The notes beneath the pieces were generated by a model. It ran no database searches, had not been told where the DNA came from, and saw only the letters and a list, made by a program, of their open reading frames with translations. DNA of 9,573 nucleotides from an uncultured Rothia sp. (lineage in GTDB: Bacteria > Actinomycetota > Actinomycetes > Actinomycetales > Micrococcaceae): positions 1 to 9,573 of the forward strand of contig NZ_CALJRY010000199.1 in NCBI RefSeq assembly GCF_937976295.1, in the 5' to 3' direction. Shown here one piece after another: positions 5,618 through 9,573 of the stretch. The translations under genes and the position numbers were made by a program. Numbering within the stretch: position 1 is the first letter of the stretch; each line of letters starts with the position of its first letter.

Positions 5618-5644
5618 GGGCATAAAGAACAGATGTCCGCCACC
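5563..5644 (+). repeat. Right copy of the imperfect ~83-bp direct repeat
   Basis: It matches 2010-2092 with seven mismatches and one missing base. Read in the fic phase it still spells VPRDA and a stop (5563-5580), so it is probably the 3' end of a fic allele without the rest of the gene. It contains a perfect 16-bp palindrome with a two-base centre, TCGGGTAGATACCCGA, at 5599-5614. It continues into a perfect terminator hairpin, which suggests this copy keeps the original downstream context. Confidence 0.85.
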
Positions 5645-5662
5645 CAGCGAGGTGGCGGACAT
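5633..5662. terminator. Hairpin terminator between converging genes
   Basis: ATGTCCGCCACC (5633-5644) and GGTGGCGGACAT (5651-5662) form a perfect 12-bp stem with loop CAGCGA. On the minus strand the stem is followed by CTGTTCTTTATG, moderately T-rich; on the plus strand by CCGTGCGTTT. It lies 42 bp beyond the stop of the minus-strand gene and probably serves transcripts from both sides. Confidence 0.65.
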
Positions 5663-5704
5663 CCGTGCGTTTAGCCGTTGTTCTTTCCGTACCGGAACCC
5701 GGTG

Positions 5705-6628
5705 TTAGTAGGTGCGCTTTGTCAGTTCACGACGAACCGACTCACGCACACCCGCATCCTCAACCGACGCCAACACCGACGCCAGAGCACGCGAGAGAAT
5801 ATCCTCACGCATGAACGGCTCCACACGAGTCACCTTGTACACCGGCACCAGGGCACGCGAAAGCATCGGAATGAAGTTCGGCTCCGCCCAAGACGGCTCC
5901 AGCGCAATCACACGCGCCAGGGCGGGGGAGTACTCTTCCATCCAACGCTGGAAGTCCTCTTCGTTGGAGAAGTACGAGCCGTCTTCCTTGAGCTCGAACG
6001 CCTGGGGGACAGTGCTGTTGGCGGCCTTGGCTTCGTCCAGTTCGCGGGCGAAGTCAGAGACACGTTCACGTAGGGCTGCCATCTGCTTGAACTGTGCGGG
6101 GATGTCCTCATCATCGAGGGCTGCTACGTAGTTTTCGACTTCGCGGCCATCGGGTTCGCGCAGGGTGGTGCCGGGGGCAGGGAGGGTGGGGAACTGGTAG
6201 CCGGTCTCGGTGAGGTGGTTTGCTTTCTCTTCGCCCTTGACGGCTAGTTCGATGGCGGTGTTGAGCAGGTCCTGCTTTGCGTCGGTGTCGATGGGGTAGC
6301 GGCCGTACTGGCCGGGGGTGTATTTCTTGAGCAGGTTGTGCAGGGCGATGCAGCGTAGGCGTAGGTTGTAGAGGAAGCCTTGCCAGTTGCCGATGGTGGC
6401 GAAGCCTTCGTTGATGAGGGTGATCATTTCGTCGATGGGTTCTTCGTCGGCTAGTTCGGTGGTGAGGCTGTCGAGGAGGTGGTTGATGCTTTGTGCGGTG
6501 GCGATGTCGGTGCGTAGTGCTTGGGTGAGGGCGAGGTCGTCGGGGTAGGTGATGTAGTGGCCGCCGTCGATTTGGATGAGGTCGGTGTGGGTGATCCATG
6601 CGGGGGCGGTGGGGTTGGTGTTGATCAT
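5705..6628 (-). CDS. Conserved-looking protein of unknown function, 307 aa
   Basis: I chose the ATG at 6626-6628 because a GAGAGAA motif lies just upstream on the minus strand; the longer frame to 6769 would run through a terminator hairpin and begins with poorly protein-like sequence. The product is soluble and acidic, with no signal peptide, membrane segment or cysteine-rich motif apparent. The N-terminal ~50 residues contain HTDLIQIDGGHYITYPDDL, and a helical middle contains NWQGFLYNLRLRCIALHNLL. A segment around FARELDEAKAAN may form a coiled coil, and the C-terminal helical part contains MLSRALVPVYKVTR and ends KRTY. I do not recognise the family. It converges on the toxin-antitoxin/transporter region and shares its terminator. 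Expression may be controlled by the leader hairpin at 6691-6718. Confidence 0.75.
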   Translation of the reverse strand: MINTNPTAPAWITHTDLIQIDGGHYITYPDDLALTQALRTDIATAQSINHLLDSLTTELADEEPIDEMITLINEGFATIGNWQGFLYNLRLRCIALHNLLKKYTPGQYGRYPIDTDAKQDLLNTAIELAVKGEEKANHLTETGYQFPTLPAPGTTLREPDGREVENYVAALDDEDIPAQFKQMAALRERVSDFARELDEAKAANSTVPQAFELKEDGSYFSNEEDFQRWMEEYSPALARVIALEPSWAEPNFIPMLSRALVPVYKVTRVEPFMREDILSRALASVLASVEDAGVRESVRRELTKRTY

Positions 6629-6686
6629 TGGTGTTCTCTCGGGTATGGTGTGGTTGTTGTTCCCCATTGTGCTTCGGCGCATGGGG

Positions 6687-6718
6687 GGTTTAAGAAAAGG
6701 CACCCTTGCGGGTGCCTT
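6687..6718 (-). terminator. Minus-strand terminator in the leader of the 307-aa gene
   Basis: AAGGCACCC (6697-6705) and GGGTGCCTT (6710-6718) form a perfect 9-bp stem with a 4-nt loop. Read on the minus strand it is followed directly by TTTTCTTAAACC, a textbook terminator tail. It lies about 70 nt upstream of the 307-aa gene's ATG and in its direction. No gene is visible further upstream on that strand, so it may be an attenuator or the end of a small RNA. Confidence 0.7.
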
Positions 6719-7063
6719 GTGTGCAAAAGCCCAGTTGGGCAGCCTAGTGGTTTCTATATATTCTGCCACCTACAAACCCTCAGGGCCCATCCGGCCAACC
6801 TAGCAGCTCAGGGCCGCTAGTGCTAGTTTCAAGTTTTTGATGCACTACCAGTCTAACATTCCTAAAACCCTGCAGCCCGCGAGTTGGTCATAACTGCCCG
6901 GTCACGGCTACCGACAAGAAGAGCCCACCAAACCGGCGCCTCCTGCCCCCGATACTGCTCCCAGTAAAACCCCCGTTAAAAACACTGCGGGGACCGTCTC
7001 GCACGCAGGCTCGAAAAGTGCGAGAATGGAGCAGAAAAGAAAACTACGAAAGAAGATACTTTC
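6719..7063. other. Divergent intergenic region before ackA
   Basis: No gene is supported here. On the minus strand GCCC-AACT-GGGC followed by TTTTG (6725-6740) is a small second hairpin just ahead of the terminator at 6687-6718. CTCAGGGCC occurs twice as a direct repeat (6779-6787 and 6807-6815, 28-bp period). A TATATA segment at 6755-6760 could be part of a minus-strand promoter. The right half leads into ackA. No tRNA fold was found. Confidence 0.5.
6997..7025 (+). promoter_or_regulatory. Inverted repeat in the ackA upstream region
   Basis: TCTCGCAC (6997-7004) and GTGCGAGA (7018-7025) are perfect 8-bp arms with a 13-nt centre, ending 38 bp before the ackA start. It could be an operator or a 5' UTR stem-loop. 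It does not look like a terminator, because the following GCAGAAAAG is purine-rich. Confidence 0.45.
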
Positions 7064-8200
7064 ATGCTTATTCTCGTTGTGAACGCCGGTTCTTCCTCCC
7101 TGAAGTACCAGGTGCGTGACACCTCCCTGCCCGAGGCAGAGCAGATGCTGACCTCCGGCCTCGTTGAAAACATCGGCACCGACGTGCCCAACCACGAGGT
7201 CGCATTCGACATCATGTCCGAGAAGCTTGAGCCCGTCCTGCACGGCCGCGAGCTGCAGGCAGTCGGCCACCGCGTGGTGCAGGGTGCAGAGAAGTTCACC
7301 CACCCCACCCTGCTGACCGAGGAAGTTGTCCAGCAGATCGACGACCTCTCCCCGCTGGCACCGCTGCACAACCCCGCACACGTTCAGGGCATGCGCGCAG
7401 CAATGCACAAGTGGCCCTCCCTGCCGCAGGTCGCTATCTTCGACACCGCGTTCCACTCCACCATGCCCGAAGAAGCATGGCGCTACGCAATCCCCTACGA
7501 CCTGGCTGACAAGTACAGCATTCGCCGCTACGGCTTCCACGGCACCAGCCACGAGTACGTCTCCCACGTTGCAGCTGACATGCTCGGCATTGCACGCGAC
7601 GAGTTCAACGGCATCGTGGCACACCTCGGTAACGGCGCGTCCGTGACCGCTGTGAAGGGCGGCAAGTCCGTGGACACCTCCATGGGCTACACCCCGCTGG
7701 CTGGCCTGATCATGGGTACCCGCTCCGGCGACATCGACCCCTCGGCACTGACCACCATTCTGTCTCGTGAAGGCATTGACGGTGAGCGTCTGGACACCAT
7801 TCTGAACAAGGAGTCCGGTCTGCTCGCACTGGCTGGCTCCAACGACATGCGTAAGGTCGTTGAGGCTGCACAGTCCGGCGACGAGCGTGCACAGCTCGCA
7901 CTGGACATGACCTCCTACCGCCTGATGAAGTACATTGGCGGCTACAACCTGGTTGTTGGCGGCGCGCAGGCACTGATCTTCACCGCTGGTATCGGTGAGA
8001 ACTCCGGCGAGTTCCGCAAGCTGGTCCTGGACCGCCTTGGCGCCCTGGGCATCAAGTACAACGAGGAAGAGAACGCTAAGCGTTCCCCCGAGCCGCGCGT
8101 GATTTCCACCGAGGATTCCGCTATCAAGGTGCTGGTCATCCCCACCAACGAGGAGAAGGCTATCGCTGAGGCTACCGAGGAACTCGTCAAGAGCCTCTAA
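7064..8200 (+). CDS. ackA: Acetate kinase
   Basis: The gene encodes 378 residues from ATG 7064, with GAAAGAAG about 8 nt upstream. It interconverts acetyl phosphate plus ADP and acetate plus ATP in the cytoplasm, as the second step of the Pta-AckA overflow pathway. Family marks are clear: VVNAGSSSLK with N7, GHRVVQGAEKF with R70, FDTAFH with D127, YGFHGTSHEYV, HLGNGASVTAVKGGKSVDTSMG, GTRSGDIDP with R220, FTAGIGENS, and TNEEKAIAEAT with E363 near the end. These correspond to the known catalytic Asn, Arg, Asp, Arg and Glu. It is slightly shorter than the usual ~400 residues because loops in the first third are short. The partner gene pta is not next to it in this window, and the gene appears to be a single-gene unit with its own terminator. 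Strong codon bias suggests high expression. Confidence 0.97.
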   Translation: MLILVVNAGSSSLKYQVRDTSLPEAEQMLTSGLVENIGTDVPNHEVAFDIMSEKLEPVLHGRELQAVGHRVVQGAEKFTHPTLLTEEVVQQIDDLSPLAPLHNPAHVQGMRAAMHKWPSLPQVAIFDTAFHSTMPEEAWRYAIPYDLADKYSIRRYGFHGTSHEYVSHVAADMLGIARDEFNGIVAHLGNGASVTAVKGGKSVDTSMGYTPLAGLIMGTRSGDIDPSALTTILSREGIDGERLDTILNKESGLLALAGSNDMRKVVEAAQSGDERAQLALDMTSYRLMKYIGGYNLVVGGAQALIFTAGIGENSGEFRKLVLDRLGALGIKYNEEENAKRSPEPRVISTEDSAIKVLVIPTNEEKAIAEATEELVKSL

Positions 8201-8240
8201 GCCCCACGCACTCCGCCGTGTAGGCGGCTCAGCGTAAAGT

Positions 8241-8287
8241 AATCCGCCGTGGCACCCGTTCCGTATGGGCGCTGCGGCGGATTTCTT
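8241..8287 (+). terminator. Terminator after ackA
   Basis: AATCCGCCG (8241-8249) and CGGCGGATT (8275-8283) form a perfect 9-bp stem followed by TCTT. The loop is long (25 nt) but can fold further through its CACCC and GGGCG segments. A smaller CCGCC/GGCGG hairpin (8213-8227) lies just before it. Confidence 0.65.
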
Positions 8288-8465
8288 ATGCCCGCAAGGC
8301 GGCGCGCCGCTGCACTGCGCATCCCAGCACTTCATCCCAGCGCCGCGGCGTACTGTAGCGTCGCGAATGGGCATTCTATGAGAAAAAGCGCATTCACATT
8401 CACTAGTACGTGCCCAAAAACGATAGAGTGGAATCAGATAACACTCGATACGAAGCGGACGAGAC

Positions 8466-9573
8466 ATGACTCAACCTCCTGAAAACCACCAGCAGCCCGG
8501 CGGGCAGTTCAACGCCCAGCCCGGCCAGCAGGCATTCCGTGCCCCCGGTGAGCCCCTCCCGCAGGACCTCTCCGCCGGCTGGCTCCCCGAAGATGAGCGC
8601 CAGAAGCCGGTCAGCCCCCTGCCCCAGCCGAGGCTCTTCGCCTACCAGTCGATGCTGCCGCCGAAGGTGCTGCATGCGCTGCGTCACCCCTCCGAAATTC
8701 CGTGGCTGGTCGCCGCTTACGCGGTCACCGCGGTCGGCTACATTGTGCTGTTCATGGCGCTGGCTGACCTGTTCAGCTCGATGATGCGTTACGTCTTCAG
8801 CTCAACCGGTGAAGGCTCGGTTCGAGTACCTTCTTCCGGTAGCACCACCGCGAGCATGGAAGACCTGATTTTCCAGGCGGTTGGTCTGCTCATCCTGGGC
8901 CCGATTGCCATCTTCATTGTTCGTGCGATCTACTACGCACAGCAGCGTGTGCGCGGTGTGCGCATCACCCCCACCCAGTTCCCCGAGGCATACCAGATGC
9001 TCGCTGAAGCAGCTGAGGCGGCGGGTCTGCGCCGTGTACCGGATGCGTACGTTATTCTCGGTAACGGCATGATGAACGCTTTCGCGGCAGGTCACGGTTT
9101 CCGCCGCTATATCTGCCTGTACTCTGACCTGTTCGAGATCGGCGGTAAGTCCCGTGACCCGGAGGCGCTGCGCTTCATTATTGGCCACGAGGTTGGCCAC
9201 ATCGCCGCAGGTCACGTCGGTTATTTCCGTCTGATTTTCACGATGCTGTTCAACCAGATTCCGGTGCTCTCGAGCGCGCTGTCCCGCTCGCAGGAGTACA
9301 CCGCCGACAACTTCGGTTACCGTTTCTGCCCCGAGGGTGCTGAGGGCGCCGTCAAGGTGCTTGCGGCAGGTAAGTACCTGAACAAGCAGGTCAACTTCGA
9401 TGAGCTTGCCGACCGTGCCGTCACCGACCGCGGCCTTGCCGTCTGGTACGTGAACCTGCTGGCAAGCCACCCGGTTCTTACCTGGCGTGCGCACGCGCTG
9501 CGTGACCGCACCCAGCCCGGCCGCCTGTTCTGGCGCCCGACTGAGAACCCGGTCAAGGACACCGCACCGCGCG
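8466..9573 (+). CDS. Membrane-anchored M48-family zinc metallopeptidase (3' end outside window)
   Basis: The frame is open from ATG 8466, preceded by GGACGAG at 8457-8463, to the window edge, giving at least 369 residues. The N-terminal ~60 residues are rich in Gln, Pro and Gly and likely disordered. Two membrane segments follow at about residues 79-103 and 133-155, then the catalytic domain with HEVGH (241-245) and the third-ligand segment EYTAD (277-281, E277 and D281), as in HtpX/Ste24-type M48 enzymes. These are zinc-dependent proteases at the membrane, often linked to turnover of misfolded membrane proteins. AGHVGYFRLIFTMLF after the zinc helix resembles the hydrophobic part of that family. 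It is longer at the N-terminus than HtpX, so I give no gene symbol. It starts about 180 bp after the ackA terminator and probably has its own promoter. Confidence 0.9.
   Translation, partial: MTQPPENHQQPGGQFNAQPGQQAFRAPGEPLPQDLSAGWLPEDERQKPVSPLPQPRLFAYQSMLPPKVLHALRHPSEIPWLVAAYAVTAVGYIVLFMALADLFSSMMRYVFSSTGEGSVRVPSSGSTTASMEDLIFQAVGLLILGPIAIFIVRAIYYAQQRVRGVRITPTQFPEAYQMLAEAAEAAGLRRVPDAYVILGNGMMNAFAAGHGFRRYICLYSDLFEIGGKSRDPEALRFIIGHEVGHIAAGHVGYFRLIFTMLFNQIPVLSSALSRSQEYTADNFGYRFCPEGAEGAVKVLAAGKYLNKQVNFDELADRAVTDRGLAVWYVNLLASHPVLTWRAHALRDRTQPGRLFWRPTENPVKDTAPR

Larger units (their letters stand above)
2010..5644. mobile_element. Putative acquired segment bounded by direct repeats
   Basis: The two ~83-bp direct repeats enclose about 3.5 kb that is less GC-rich and uses more varied codons (TTA, TTG, AGA, ATA, GTA) than the fic, ackA or M48 genes. 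Inside are a solitary CRISPR-like repeat, a possible gene tail, one intact ABC transporter gene and a gene head that runs into the right repeat. No integrase, transposase or terminal inverted repeats are visible. The segment may therefore be a remnant of an integrative element, or a product of recombination between two fic-like 3' ends. The exact ends are inferred from where the repeats stop matching. Confidence 0.45.

Noticed and set aside
2010..5644. Insertion sequence or transposon
   Set aside because: There is no transposase and there are no terminal inverted repeats; the direct repeats are far longer than a target-site duplication.
6111..6599. Minus-strand frame rich in His, Arg and Pro
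   Set aside because: It is a shifted-frame reading of the 307-aa gene with implausible composition.
6719..6840. Possible tRNA or other known RNA gene
   Set aside because: I could find no acceptor stem, T-loop sequence or anticodon arm; only short hairpins remain.
6894..7082. Plus-strand Pro/Thr-rich open frame leading into ackA
   Set aside because: It has no start codon with a ribosome binding site before its last third, and it overlaps the ackA start in another phase.
6908..8467. Long open frame on the minus strand (519 codons)
   Set aside because: It lies antisense to ackA, whose family motifs are unmistakable, and arises from the strong third-position bias of that gene.
8802..9494. Minus-strand open frame of 230 codons
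   Set aside because: It is antisense to the M48 peptidase gene, which has HEVGH and membrane segments in the plus frame.

Overview
The window looks like a high-GC Gram-positive (Actinomycetota) chromosome segment. Gene content and codon choice (CTG, CGC and GTC/GTG-rich genes, purine-rich ribosome binding sites) would fit Micrococcaceae, perhaps Rothia, but no taxonomic marker is present, so the genus is a guess from general resemblance.

Layout. (1) Positions 1-2115, plus strand: the tail of a probable winged HTH or excisionase-like protein, a 62-aa acidic protein, a zeta-toxin-like kinase, a VbhA-type Fic antitoxin and a Fic AMP-transferase. Together they form two toxin-antitoxin modules head to tail, closed by a hairpin terminator. 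(2) Positions about 2010-5644: a visibly less GC-rich segment bracketed by two imperfect ~83-bp direct repeats. The left repeat includes the last codons of fic. The segment holds a solitary 29-nt type I-E CRISPR-like repeat, a structured non-coding stretch, the possible tail of one gene, one large intact gene (945 codons from its TTG), and the head of another gene that runs into the right repeat. It reads like a captured operon fragment. (3) Positions 5705-6628, minus strand: an unrecognised 307-aa protein whose leader contains a strong minus-strand terminator. (4) Positions 7064-8200: acetate kinase, ackA, with its own terminator. (5) Position 8466 to the end: a membrane-anchored M48 metallopeptidase, cut by the window edge.

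The most unusual object is the 945-aa protein. It is a fused ABC exporter (TMD-NBD-TMD-NBD) whose two nucleotide-binding domains have lost complementary parts. NBD1 keeps the helical subdomain, signature LSSGE and Walker B but has no Walker A or H-loop histidine. NBD2 keeps Walker A, Walker B with glutamate and the H-loop histidine but has no signature and a much shortened helical subdomain. Combining NBD2 Walker A with NBD1 signature would give exactly one complete composite ATP site, the other being erased. Neighbouring genes are only fragments, so the substrate cannot be read from context.
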